The notes under the pieces are model-generated. The model did not search any database. It was not told the DNA's origin and was given only the letters and a program-made list of their open reading frames with translations. The position numbers and the translations under genes were made by a program. DNA of 64,000 nucleotides from an uncultured Bradyrhizobium sp. (GTDB taxonomy: Bacteria > Pseudomonadota > Alphaproteobacteria > Rhizobiales > Xanthobacteraceae): the NCBI RefSeq assembly GCF_947648125.1, contig NZ_CANSMR010000004.1, forward strand, positions 1 through 64,000. The letters run 5' to 3'. Every line of letters starts with the position of its first letter. Positions within the stretch are counted from its first letter, which is position 1. Below are positions 11,897-22,279 of the stretch, one piece after another.

Positions 11897-12637
11897 TCAG
11901 GCTTTGGAAAGTATTCTGCGGGCGGTTTCAAGGTCGGCCGGGGTGTCCACGCCGCGGGGGACGGTGTCGACGATGGTGATGTCGATCCGCATCCCGGCCT
12001 CCAGTGCGCGCAGCTGCTCGAGCTTCTCCTGCTGCTCCAGCGGCGAGGGCGGCAGCCGCACGAACCGCTCCAGGGCGGCACGGCGGTAGGCGTAGAGGCC
12101 GATATGGTGGTAGCGCGGTCCATCGCCATAAGGCGCGGTGGCGCGGGTGAAATAGAGCGCGCGCAGCCGGTTCGCGCCAATCGGCGAGCCGACCGCCTTG
12201 ACGACGCTGGGGGCCTGATCCTCCTCCTCGGTATGGATGCGCGAGGCCAGGGTCGAAATGTCGACGGTGGGGTCGGCGAGCGGCGGCATCACGCTGCGGA
12301 TCGTTTCGGGCGTGATGGTCGGGAAGTCGCCCTGCAGATTGACCACGATCTCGGCAGCGCCGCCGGGGTCGAGGATCGTCATCGCTTCATGGATCCGGTC
12401 CGAGCCGGAGGGATGGTCCGGGCGGGTCATGACCACCTCGCCGCCGGCAGCCTTCACCGCGGCTGCGATCTCGGCCGTGTCGGTTGCGACCGCGACCCGG
12501 CCGATCCCGGCCGCCTCGGCGCGCCGCAGCACATGGACGATCATCGGCGCGCCCGCGATATCGAGCAGCGGTTTGCCGGGGAGGCGCGTGGCGGCCATGC
12601 GGGCCGGAATCAGCACCAAGGTACGGGGTTGGGTCAT
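11897..12637 (-). CDS. kdsB: 3-deoxy-manno-octulosonate cytidylyltransferase
   Basis: A 246-residue CMP-Kdo synthetase that activates Kdo with CTP for lipopolysaccharide core assembly in the cytosol. The N-terminus ([19 protein letters not shown]) is the nucleotide-binding loop of the family; GSDRIHEA and NLQGDFPTI are the following conserved motifs, and the length is standard. First gene of a kdsB-pheA pair transcribed away from cycM. Confidence 0.96.
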   Translation of the reverse strand: MTQPRTLVLIPARMAATRLPGKPLLDIAGAPMIVHVLRRAEAAGIGRVAVATDTAEIAAAVKAAGGEVVMTRPDHPSGSDRIHEAMTILDPGGAAEIVVNLQGDFPTITPETIRSVMPPLADPTVDISTLASRIHTEEEDQAPSVVKAVGSPIGANRLRALYFTRATAPYGDGPRYHHIGLYAYRRAALERFVRLPPSPLEQQEKLEQLRALEAGMRIDITIVDTVPRGVDTPADLETARRILSKA

Positions 12638-12836
12638 TCGTGTCGGGGCCCGTCCGGCCTGCGGAAATTGGCGGGGAGGAGGTTGAATTCGGCGCGTTTA
12701 TACGGGTTGCCAGAGCGCGGGCAAACCGATATCTCAACCCTGCTTGGGGCGGTGCGATAAGGCCGATTCCCAGGTCTTTCCTCGCGGCCGTATTCCCGGC
12801 CTGAAGTCGACATTCAAGGCCCGGAGCCTGACCGAA

Positions 12837-13385
12837 ATGGACTCCTTCGAACTCAACAAAATCCTCGGTGCGGTTCTCGGCACCTGCATCGTCGTCCTGG
12901 TGATGAGCTTTACCGCCGGATCGGTCTTTTCGGCCAAGATGCCGGAGAAGCCGGGTTTTGAGATCGCGGTGAAGGAAGAGTCCCATGGCGGTGGCGGCGA
13001 GGCCGCTGCGGCCGCCTCCGAGCCGATCGAGAAGCTGCTGCAGACCGCTTCCGCCGAGAAGGGCGCAGCTGCCGCCAAGAAGTGTCAGGCCTGCCATACC
13101 TTCGAAAAGGGCGGCCCCAACCGCGTCGGTCCGAACCTGTTCGGCATCGTCGGCGAGAAGAAGGGCGAGGGCCGTGGCTTCAATTTCTCGGCCGCGATGA
13201 AGGGCAAGGGCGGCGACTGGTCGTTCGACGACCTGAACAAGTTCCTGACCAACCCGAAGGCCTTCGTCCCGGGCACCGCGATGGGCTTCGCCGGCGTGCC
13301 GAAGGACAGCGAGCGCGCCGACATCATCGCCTATCTGAATTCGAACTCGGAGCACCCGGCTCCGCTCCCGACCGCTTCGAAGTAA
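12837..13385 (+). CDS. cycM: Membrane-anchored cytochrome c CycM
   Basis: A 182-residue cytochrome c with an uncleaved N-terminal anchor (about residues 9-31), an Ala/Gly-rich linker, and a class I haem domain. CQACH at residues 83-87 binds haem, and Met149 in GTAMGFAG is the expected sixth ligand. The N-terminus MDSFELNKILGAVLGT matches the CycM of Bradyrhizobium, which carries electrons between the bc1 complex and the aa3 oxidase. Start at ATG 12837. A clear terminator follows at 13414. Divergent from kdsB; single-gene unit. Confidence 0.93.
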   Translation: MDSFELNKILGAVLGTCIVVLVMSFTAGSVFSAKMPEKPGFEIAVKEESHGGGGEAAAAASEPIEKLLQTASAEKGAAAAKKCQACHTFEKGGPNRVGPNLFGIVGEKKGEGRGFNFSAAMKGKGGDWSFDDLNKFLTNPKAFVPGTAMGFAGVPKDSERADIIAYLNSNSEHPAPLPTASK

Positions 13386-13413
13386 CGAATTGCTTCGCGC
13401 AAGCATGCGGATG

Positions 13414-13444
13414 AAACGGCCAGGCAATGCCTGGCCGTTTTCGC
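13414..13444 (+). terminator. Rho-independent terminator of cycM
   Basis: A 12-bp stem, AAACGGCCAGGC, pairs with GCCTGGCCGTTT around a 3-base AAT loop and continues into a T-run, 29 bases after the cycM stop. The rest of the gap to 13601 holds no gene. Confidence 0.9.
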
Positions 13445-13601
13445 ATGGGGAATCCGTTGTCGCGGGGGTTGTTATCGGGACGTTTCGCCGCACCGATATT
13501 GTTCCCGGGCCAATATCATGAGGAAAAAGCAACGTAATTTGTCGAACCGTTGCCTTATATTGGGTCCCATGTAACCGGGGCCGCAAGCAGGAACACCGAA
13601 T

Positions 13602-15506
13602 TTGGCGATCACCCGACGACACCTCCTTCAAGGCAGCGCACTGGCGGCACTCGCTCCCGCGCTCGGACTGAACTCCAGCCTGTCGGCGATCACGCCGGCG
13701 CTCGCCGACGACGCCCCCAACGGGCTGAAATGGCGCCACGGCCTCTCCACCTACGGCGAGATCAAGTACCCGGCTGACTTCAAGCGCTACGACTACGTCA
13801 AGCCGGACGCGCCGAAGGGTGGCGTGGTGCGGCTGTTCCAGCCCGGCACCTACGATAGCTTCAACCTGGTCGTTGCGGGATTGAAGGGCACCGTCGCCGC
13901 GGCGGTCGCCCGCATCTACGACTCGCTGATGGAAGCTTCCCTCGACGAGCCCGACACCTATTACGGCGAGCTCGCCGAGGCTGCGGCCTTTCCCGACGAT
14001 TTCTCCTACGTGATCTACCGCCTCCGTCCCGGGTCGCGCTGGCACGACGGCAAGCCGGTCACGCCGGAGGACGTGATTTTCTCCTTCGAGGCGCTGAAGG
14101 CGAACAGCCCGATGTTCAGCGCCTACTACCGGCATATCGCAAAGGCCGAGAAGATCGGCGACCGCGACGTCAAGTTCACCTTCGACAGCCCGGGCAACCG
14201 CGAGCTGCCGATGATCACCGGCCAGCTCATCATCCTGCCCAAGCATTGGTGGGAGGGCACCGACGCGCAGGGCAAGAAGCGCGACATCACCGCGAGCACG
14301 CTGGAGCCGCCGCTTGGGTCGGGCCCCTACAAGATCAAGGAGTTCGTCGCCGGACGATCGGTCGTGCTCGAGCGCGTCAAGGATTACTGGGGCAAGGACA
14401 TCCCCGTTGCGATCGGGCAGAACAATTTCGACGAACTGCGCTACGAGTATTTCCGCGACGACACCGTCGCGCGCGAGGCGCTGAAGGCTGACGGGTTCGA
14501 TTGGTACAACGAGCGCAGCGCCAAGGAATGGGCGTCGGCCTACGACGTCCCCCCGGTGCGTGAGAACCGCCTGCTCAAGGAGCTCTTCACCGTCCGCAAT
14601 CAGGGCCGCATGCAGGGCTGGGTGTTCAACCTGAGGCGCCCGAAATTCGCGGACCCCAGGCTGCGCCGGGCCTTCAACTATGCGTTCGATTTCGAAGAGA
14701 TGAACCGCGTGCTCTCGACCGGCGAGTACCATCGCGATTCCAGCTATTTCGACGGCATCCCCGATCTGATGGCGACCGGCCTGCCGGAAGGCAAGGAGCT
14801 CGAGATCCTGGAGACGGTGCGCGACAAGGTGCCGCCGGACGTCTTCACCACGCCCTACGCGAACCCGGTCGGCGGCACGCCGGAAAACGTGCGCGCCAAT
14901 CTGCGCGAGGCGACGCGGCTGTTGAAGGAAGCCGGCTTCGAGATCCGCGATCGCAAGCTGGTCGACTCCTCGGGCCAGCCGTTTACGGTCGAGATCCTCG
15001 GCAACAGCGGCGATTCCGGCATGGAGCGGATCACGCTGTTCTACAAGCCGAGCCTGGAGCGCCTCGGCATCACCGTCAATCTGCGCGCCGTCGACACCGT
15101 GCAGTACCAGAACCGGGTGCGCGATTTCGATTTCGAGATGGTCACCCAGGTGTGGGGCCAGTCGATCTCGCCCGGCAACGAACAGCGCGACAATTTCGGT
15201 TCGCAGGCTGCCGACCGTCCGGGCTCGAACAATCTTCCCGGCATCAAGAATCCGGCCGTCGACGCCATCATCGAGCGCATCATCTTCGCCAACAGCCGCG
15301 CCGATCAGATCGCCGCCGCCAAGGCGCTGGATCGGGTTCTGCTCTGGAACTTCTATTGCGTTCCACACTTCAATTACGACAAGCAGCGCTATGTCTATTG
15401 GGATCGCTTCAGCCATCCCGATCCGCTGCCGAAATACGCGGTTTCAGGATTCCCAAATCTTTGGTGGTACGACGCCGACAAGGCAGCCAAGCTCAAGCGT
15501 TCATAA
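13602..15506 (+). CDS. yejA: ABC transporter substrate-binding protein (YejA-type), copy 1
   Basis: A 634-residue periplasmic binding protein of the oligopeptide/microcin C class (SBP family 5). It begins at a TTG with AGGA nine bases upstream; an in-frame stop at 13572 rules out a longer protein. The N-terminus has a twin-arginine signal (TRRHLLQ, then a hydrophobic stretch to about residue 35). Family traits: HGLSTYGEIKYPADF, DAPKGG, RWHDGKPVTPEDV, LGSGPYKIKEF and a tryptophan-rich end (FPNLWWYDADKA). First gene of the yej cluster. In E. coli YejABEF imports peptides including microcin C; the natural substrate here is unknown. Confidence 0.88.
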   Translation: MAITRRHLLQGSALAALAPALGLNSSLSAITPALADDAPNGLKWRHGLSTYGEIKYPADFKRYDYVKPDAPKGGVVRLFQPGTYDSFNLVVAGLKGTVAAAVARIYDSLMEASLDEPDTYYGELAEAAAFPDDFSYVIYRLRPGSRWHDGKPVTPEDVIFSFEALKANSPMFSAYYRHIAKAEKIGDRDVKFTFDSPGNRELPMITGQLIILPKHWWEGTDAQGKKRDITASTLEPPLGSGPYKIKEFVAGRSVVLERVKDYWGKDIPVAIGQNNFDELRYEYFRDDTVAREALKADGFDWYNERSAKEWASAYDVPPVRENRLLKELFTVRNQGRMQGWVFNLRRPKFADPRLRRAFNYAFDFEEMNRVLSTGEYHRDSSYFDGIPDLMATGLPEGKELEILETVRDKVPPDVFTTPYANPVGGTPENVRANLREATRLLKEAGFEIRDRKLVDSSGQPFTVEILGNSGDSGMERITLFYKPSLERLGITVNLRAVDTVQYQNRVRDFDFEMVTQVWGQSISPGNEQRDNFGSQAADRPGSNNLPGIKNPAVDAIIERIIFANSRADQIAAAKALDRVLLWNFYCVPHFNYDKQRYVYWDRFSHPDPLPKYAVSGFPNLWWYDADKAAKLKRS

Positions 15507-15522
15507 GCCCAAGGATCCGCGC

Positions 15523-17394
15523 ATGGCGCTATTCTCCCGTCGGCACGCACTCGGCCTCGGCATCGGTGCGTTGAGTGCTGCAGGCTTGCGAACTGCACCG
15601 GCAGTGGCCGACAACGGGGCCGACATGCACGGCATGTCGGTGTTCGGCGACCTGAAATATCCCGCGGATTTCCAAATCTTCGACTACGTCAATCCGAAAG
15701 CGCCGAAGGGCGGCGCGTTCTCGGTGATTCCGTGGGTGCGGGCCTACAACCAGTCCTACTACACCTTCAACTCGCTGAACGCCTATGTCCTGAAAGGCGA
15801 GGGCGCGCAGGGCATGGACATGACGTTCGCGGCGCTGATGTCGCGCGCCAATGACGAGCCCGACGCAATGTACGGCTTTGCCGCGAAGTCGGTGCAGATC
15901 TCGCCCGACAAGCTGACCTACCGCTTCGCCATGCGCCCCGAAGCGCGCTTCCATGACGGCTCGAAGCTGACCGCACAGGATGTCGCCTTCTCGCTCAATA
16001 CACTGAAGGAAAAGGGGCATCCGCTGATCCAGGTGCAGCTCCGCGATTTCGTCAAGGCTGAGGCGCCCGATGACGCGACCGTGGTGGTGACCTTCGCAGC
16101 GGGTCGCGCGCGCGACGTGCCGCTCTATGTCGCGAGCCTGCCGATCTTCTCCAAGGCCTACTACGCGACGCGCTCGTTCGAGGAATCGACGCTCGATGCG
16201 CCGCTCGGTTCGGGGCCGTACAGGGTCGGCCGGTTCGAGGTCAACCGCTACGTCGAATACGACCGCGTCAAGGACTGGTGGGGCGCCGATCTTCCGGTCA
16301 ATCGCGGCAGCTACAATTTCGACACCGTGCGCTACGAATTCTATCGCGACCGCGATGTGGCGTTCGAGGGCTTCACCTCGAAGAGCTATCTGTTCCGCGA
16401 GGAGTTCACCGCGCGGGTCTGGGCAACACGCTACGATTTCCCCGCGGTCAAGGACGGCCGGGTCAAGCGCGAGACGCTGCCCGACGACACGCCGTCCGGT
16501 GCGCAGGGCTGGTTCATCAACATGCGCCGCGACAAGTTCAAGGATCCACGCGTGCGCGAGGCGCTGATCTGCGCCTTCGACTTCGAGTGGACCAACAAGA
16601 CCATCATGTACGATGCCTATGCGCGCACCGTCTCACCGTTCCAGAACTCGGACATGGTGGCGGAAGGGCCTCCCTCACCGGAGGAGCTTGCGTTGCTCGA
16701 GCCGTTCCGCGGCCAGGTGCCCGACGAGGTGTTCGGCCTGCCGTTCGTGCCGCCGATGTCAGACGGCTCCGGTCAGGACCGTGCGCTGCTGCGCAAGGCG
16801 GTGCAACTGCTCAACGAGGCCGGCTGCGTGGTCAAGGACGGCAAGCGCGTGCTGCCGAACGGCACGCCCATTACCATCGAATTCCTCAACGACGAGCCCT
16901 CGCTGCAACCGCACCACGGGCCATACATCAAGAATCTCGGCACGCTCGGCATCGATGCGACGTTCCGCCTGGTCGATGCGGTGCAATACCGCGCCCGGGT
17001 GGAAGACTTCGATTTCGACATGACCATGCAGCGCTTCAGCTTCTCGGCGACGCCCGGCGACAGCATGCGGCCATTCTTCTCCTCCCAGGCAGCGAAGACC
17101 AAGGGCTCCTACAATCTCGCAGGCATCGCCAATCCTGCGATCGATGAGTTGATCGAGAAGATCATCGGCGCGAACAGCCGCCATGAGCTGACGGTCGCCT
17201 GCCGCGCCTTCGACCGCGTGTTTCGCGCCGGTCGCTACTGGGTGCCGCAATGGTACCGCAACACGCATCCGATCGCCTATTGGGATCAGTTCGGCCATAC
17301 CGAGAAGCTGGCAAAATACACCCAGGGCGTCGGCGCGCCGGAGAATTGGTGGTACGATGCGGCCAAGGCCGCGAAGCTCGAGCAGGCGAAGTAG
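15523..17394 (+). CDS. yejA: ABC transporter substrate-binding protein (YejA-type), copy 2
   Basis: A 623-residue paralogue of the preceding protein, starting 16 bases after it. It has its own twin-arginine signal (SRRHALGLGIGALSAAGL) and the same landmarks: FGDLKYPADF, APKGGAFSV, ARFHDGSKLTAQDV, LGSGPYRVGRFEV and ENWWYDAAKAAKL at the C-terminus. Identity to copy 1 is clearly partial, so this is an old duplication, probably with different ligand preference, sharing the single permease/ATPase set downstream. Start ATG 15523 because the Tat signal begins there. Confidence 0.88.
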   Translation: MALFSRRHALGLGIGALSAAGLRTAPAVADNGADMHGMSVFGDLKYPADFQIFDYVNPKAPKGGAFSVIPWVRAYNQSYYTFNSLNAYVLKGEGAQGMDMTFAALMSRANDEPDAMYGFAAKSVQISPDKLTYRFAMRPEARFHDGSKLTAQDVAFSLNTLKEKGHPLIQVQLRDFVKAEAPDDATVVVTFAAGRARDVPLYVASLPIFSKAYYATRSFEESTLDAPLGSGPYRVGRFEVNRYVEYDRVKDWWGADLPVNRGSYNFDTVRYEFYRDRDVAFEGFTSKSYLFREEFTARVWATRYDFPAVKDGRVKRETLPDDTPSGAQGWFINMRRDKFKDPRVREALICAFDFEWTNKTIMYDAYARTVSPFQNSDMVAEGPPSPEELALLEPFRGQVPDEVFGLPFVPPMSDGSGQDRALLRKAVQLLNEAGCVVKDGKRVLPNGTPITIEFLNDEPSLQPHHGPYIKNLGTLGIDATFRLVDAVQYRARVEDFDFDMTMQRFSFSATPGDSMRPFFSSQAAKTKGSYNLAGIANPAIDELIEKIIGANSRHELTVACRAFDRVFRAGRYWVPQWYRNTHPIAYWDQFGHTEKLAKYTQGVGAPENWWYDAAKAAKLEQAK

Positions 17395-17397
17395 CCG

Positions 17398-18507
17398 ATG
17401 AGCGCCTATATCGCCCGACGTATCTTCCTGATGCTGCCGACGCTGCTCGGCATCCTGTTCGTCTCCTTCGTGGTCGTGCAGTTTGCCCCCGGCGGTCCGG
17501 TCGAGCGCGTCATCGCGCAGATCAACGGCGCCGACACCGGCGGCACCTCGCGCGTCTCGGGTGGGGGTGGCGATTTCGGCGCGCAGCGCGGCCAGGGCGC
17601 CGGGGCGGCCGGCGCCATCAACTCGAAATATCGCGGCGCGCAGGGGCTCGATCCTGATTTCATCAAGAAACTCGAGGTGCAGTTCGGCTTCGACAAGCCG
17701 GCGCCCGAGCGGTTCGCGCTGATGGTCTGGAATTTCGCGCGGTTCGACTTCGGCAACAGCTATTTCCGCAGCGTCAGCGTGATCCAGCTGATCAAGGAGA
17801 AGCTGCCGGTCTCGATGTCGCTCGGCATCTGGATGACGCTGCTGACCTATCTGATCTCGATCCCGCTCGGCATCCGCAAGGCGGTGAAGGACGGCTCGCG
17901 GTTCGACACCTGGACCTCGGCCGTGATCATCATCGGCTTTGCGATCCCCGGCTTCCTGTTCGCGATCCTGTTGATCGTGCTGTTTGCCGGCGGCTCGTTC
18001 CTCAATATCTTCCCGCTGCGCGGCCTGACCTCGGACGGCTGGTCGCAATTCCCCTGGTACTGGAAGATCATCGATTATTTCTGGCACCTGACGCTGCCGC
18101 TAGTGTCGATGGCGCTCGGCGCCTTCGCCACCATGACGCTGCTCACGAAGAACTCGTTCCTCGACGAGATCCGCAAGCAATATGTGATGACCGCGCGCGC
18201 CAAGGGCTGCAGCGAGCGCCAGGTGCTGTACGGCCACATTTTCCGCAACGCGATGCTGATCGTGATCGCGGGCTTCCCGGGCGCGTTCATCCACGCGTTC
18301 TTCTCGGGCTCGCTGCTGATCGAGACGATCTTCTCGCTCGACGGGCTCGGCCTGCTCGGCTTTGAGAGCGTCCTGAACCGCGATTATCCAGTGGTGTTCG
18401 GAACGCTGTTCATCTTCTCGCTGGTCGGACTGGTGGTCAATCTGATCTCCGATCTTGCCTATATGTGGATCGATCCGCGGATCGATTTCGAGGCGCGGGA
18501 GGTCTGA
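17398..18507 (+). CDS. yejB: ABC transporter permease YejB
   Basis: A 369-residue inner-membrane permease of the peptide/nickel family. The first transmembrane helix (RIFLMLPTLLGILFVSFVVVQ) is typical of DppB/OppB-like subunits; five more helices follow. The cytoplasmic coupling loop carries the EAA-like segment VMTARAKGCSERQVLYGHIFRNAM. A Gly/Ala-rich periplasmic insert sits near residues 45-80, as in YejB. The stop overlaps the yejE start (ATGA). Confidence 0.93.
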   Translation: MSAYIARRIFLMLPTLLGILFVSFVVVQFAPGGPVERVIAQINGADTGGTSRVSGGGGDFGAQRGQGAGAAGAINSKYRGAQGLDPDFIKKLEVQFGFDKPAPERFALMVWNFARFDFGNSYFRSVSVIQLIKEKLPVSMSLGIWMTLLTYLISIPLGIRKAVKDGSRFDTWTSAVIIIGFAIPGFLFAILLIVLFAGGSFLNIFPLRGLTSDGWSQFPWYWKIIDYFWHLTLPLVSMALGAFATMTLLTKNSFLDEIRKQYVMTARAKGCSERQVLYGHIFRNAMLIVIAGFPGAFIHAFFSGSLLIETIFSLDGLGLLGFESVLNRDYPVVFGTLFIFSLVGLVVNLISDLAYMWIDPRIDFEAREV

Positions 18508-19691
18508 TGACGATGCTCGCGCCCCAGCCGGTCGAGACCACGACGCAATCGCCGATGGGCGAGGCGGTGCCCGCCACCCGCCACGCCTTCGCGCCGTCGC
18601 CGCTCAATCAGCGGCGCTGGCAGAACTTCAAGGCGAACCGTCGCGGCTACTGGTCGTTCTGGATATTCCTCGTGCTGTTCGTGCTGTCGCTGTTCGCCAA
18701 TTTCATTGCCAACGACAAGCCGCTGGTCGTCAAGTATGACGGCCGCCTCTACTGGCCGGTGGTGTTCACCTATGCCGAAACGACGTTCGGCGGCGACTTC
18801 GAGACCGCGGCCGACTATCGCGATCCCTATTTGCAGAAACAGATCGCCGCCAAGCGCGGCAGCATGATCTGGCCGCCGATCCGCTATTCCTACGACAGCC
18901 GCAACCTCGACCCGCCGACCGCGGTGCCGTCGAAGCCAACCTGGCTCCTGACCGAAAAGCAGTGCGCGGATGTGGTGAAGCGCAAGGGGCTGAGCGGCTG
19001 CCGCGACCTCGAATACAACTGGCTCGGCACCGACGATCAGGGCCGCGACGTCGTGGCGCGGCTGATCTACGGCTTCCGCATCTCGGTCTTGTTCGGCCTG
19101 ACGCTGACCATCCTGTCTTCGATCATCGGCATTGCCGCCGGCGGCGTGCAGGGCTATTTCGGCGGCTGGATCGATCTCGGCTTCCAGCGATTCATCGAGA
19201 TCTGGACCGCGATCCCCTCGCTCTATCTGCTGCTGATCATCTCGGCGGTGCTGCCGCCGGGTTTCTTCATCCTGCTCGGCATCTTGCTGCTGTTCTCGTG
19301 GGTCTCGCTGGTCGGCCTGGTCCGCGCCGAATTCCTGCGCGGCCGCAACTTCGAATACATCCAGGCGGCGCGCGCGCTCGGCGTCTCCAACCGCGTGATC
19401 ATGTTCCGCCACCTGCTGCCGAACGCGATGGTCGCGACCATGACGTTCCTGCCGTTCATCGTCTCGTCCTCGGTGATGACGCTGACGGCGCTGGATTTCC
19501 TCGGCTTCGGGTTGCCGCCCGGTTCGCCCTCGCTCGGTGAATTGCTGTCGCAGGGCAAGGCCAATGTGCAGGCGCCGTGGCTTGGCTTGACCGGTTTCTT
19601 CTCGGTCGCGATCATGCTGTCGCTCCTGATCTTCATCGGCGAAGCCGCGCGCGACGCCTTCGATCCGCGCAAGACGTTCTCGAAGGGCTGA
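18507..19691 (+). CDS. yejE: ABC transporter permease YejE
   Basis: A 394-residue partner permease (DppC/OppC class). After a cytoplasmic N-terminus with SPLNQRRWQNFKANRRGYWSF comes the first helix, then a roughly 140-residue periplasmic domain, as in YejE. HWLGTDDQGRD-type sequence (YNWLGTDDQGRDVVARLIYG) precedes the core helices. The EAA loop is EYIQAARALGVSNRVIMFRHLLPNA. Start ATG 18507 overlaps the yejB stop. Confidence 0.93.
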   Translation: MTMLAPQPVETTTQSPMGEAVPATRHAFAPSPLNQRRWQNFKANRRGYWSFWIFLVLFVLSLFANFIANDKPLVVKYDGRLYWPVVFTYAETTFGGDFETAADYRDPYLQKQIAAKRGSMIWPPIRYSYDSRNLDPPTAVPSKPTWLLTEKQCADVVKRKGLSGCRDLEYNWLGTDDQGRDVVARLIYGFRISVLFGLTLTILSSIIGIAAGGVQGYFGGWIDLGFQRFIEIWTAIPSLYLLLIISAVLPPGFFILLGILLLFSWVSLVGLVRAEFLRGRNFEYIQAARALGVSNRVIMFRHLLPNAMVATMTFLPFIVSSSVMTLTALDFLGFGLPPGSPSLGELLSQGKANVQAPWLGLTGFFSVAIMLSLLIFIGEAARDAFDPRKTFSKG

Positions 19692-19694
19692 CGC

Positions 19695-21320
<1,626 letters not shown>

Positions 21321-21328
21321 CTATTACG

Positions 21329-21433
21329 CGTCATTCCGGGGTGCGCGAAGCGCGAGCCCGGAATCCATCGGCCCGCACGTTCGGTGGATGAATGGATTCC
21401 GGGTTCGACGCTGCGCGTCGCCCCGTAATGACG
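21329..21433. repeat. Dispersed palindromic repeat between yejF and the NlpC/P60 gene
   Basis: The ends are inverted: CGTCATTCCGGGG on the left and CCCCGTAATGACG on the right. Inner arms GCCCGGAATCCAT and ATGGATTCCGGG also pair. It fills the gap between two convergent genes, where the transcript hairpin could terminate both. It differs from families A and B in sequence. Confidence 0.8.
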
Positions 21434-21436
21434 GGA

Positions 21437-22279
21437 TCAAAGCCGCTTGATCGCCAACACGTCGCTGCCGGCGGCCTTGATCCGCGCGATGGCGGCGTGT
21501 GTGTTCTCCGCCACCGTTGCCATGTGATGCGCGTTGGCATGCACGATCGTCGTCGCATCGCGCACGATGGCGACATGGCCCTTCCAGAAGATCAGGTCGC
21601 CGCGCTGCAGATGCTTCGATTCCGCTGTCGTCAATTCGCGGCCGAGCCCGTCCTGCTGCATGTCGCTGTCGCGCGGGCAGCCGGTGCCGGCGGCAGTCAG
21701 CGCGATCTGCACCAGGCCCGAGCAATCGATGCCGAGGCTCGACTTGCCGCCCCAGAGATAGGGCGTGCCGATGAACTGCTCGGCGATTGCGACGAAATCC
21801 GGCGCCATCGTGTCGAGAGTGGCGAGATGCTGGCGCGGCAGATGCGAGCCCTCGCGGGTCACCGCGAAGGGGCCGTCCTCGTGGGTGATTGCGAGCTTGG
21901 TCCCCATCGCCAGCGCCTCGACCGGCGGCAGCTTGATCGACGGTCCCGGAAACGCCAGCGTGCGCAGCGCCGTCACCTTGTGCGTCAGTGCGGCGCCGGG
22001 CGCCGTCAGCGCGGCCTCGGCAATCCAGCCGACATAGCCGTCATCGGCGAGCTGGCCCCAGGCCCAGCCTTCGCCGTTGCGGTCGTACACCGTGACGCGT
22101 TCACCCCTGAGGGCCTGCGTCATCTGTTCGGCATCGGCCGCCGGCGCCCGCCGCAGCGGCGCAATGGCGTCGCCGACCTCGAAGGTCTCGCCGTCGACGA
22201 AGCGCGCAGCCTTCACCTTGCCTTCGAGATATTTCGCGGCGAGGTCGGCGCGGGCCGGCGTCAAGCGGGGATCATGCAT
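21437..22279 (-). CDS. NlpC/P60 (C40) family peptidase with SH3-like domains
   Basis: A 280-residue cell-wall hydrolase. The C-terminal half is an NlpC/P60 cysteine peptidase: GIDCSGLVQ gives the nucleophile Cys186, and KGHVAIV around residue 234 gives the active-site His. The N-terminal half contains SH3b-like segments (GERVTVYDRNGEGWAWGQL, VGWI) used to bind peptidoglycan. Such enzymes cut gamma-D-Glu/diamino-acid bonds in muropeptides. No signal peptide is seen, so it may act on imported muropeptides in the cytosol. Its start overlaps the aminopeptidase stop by 8 bases, so the two are co-translated; with the peptide importer next door, peptide recycling is plausible (inference). Confidence 0.88.
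   Translation of the reverse strand: MHDPRLTPARADLAAKYLEGKVKAARFVDGETFEVGDAIAPLRRAPAADAEQMTQALRGERVTVYDRNGEGWAWGQLADDGYVGWIAEAALTAPGAALTHKVTALRTLAFPGPSIKLPPVEALAMGTKLAITHEDGPFAVTREGSHLPRQHLATLDTMAPDFVAIAEQFIGTPYLWGGKSSLGIDCSGLVQIALTAAGTGCPRDSDMQQDGLGRELTTAESKHLQRGDLIFWKGHVAIVRDATTIVHANAHHMATVAENTHAAIARIKAAGSDVLAIKRL

Noticed and set aside
12387-15416. 1009-codon open frame on the minus strand across kdsB, cycM and the first yejA
   Set aside because: Antisense mirror frame of a real binding-protein gene; its translation has no recognisable fold and it crosses the cycM terminator.
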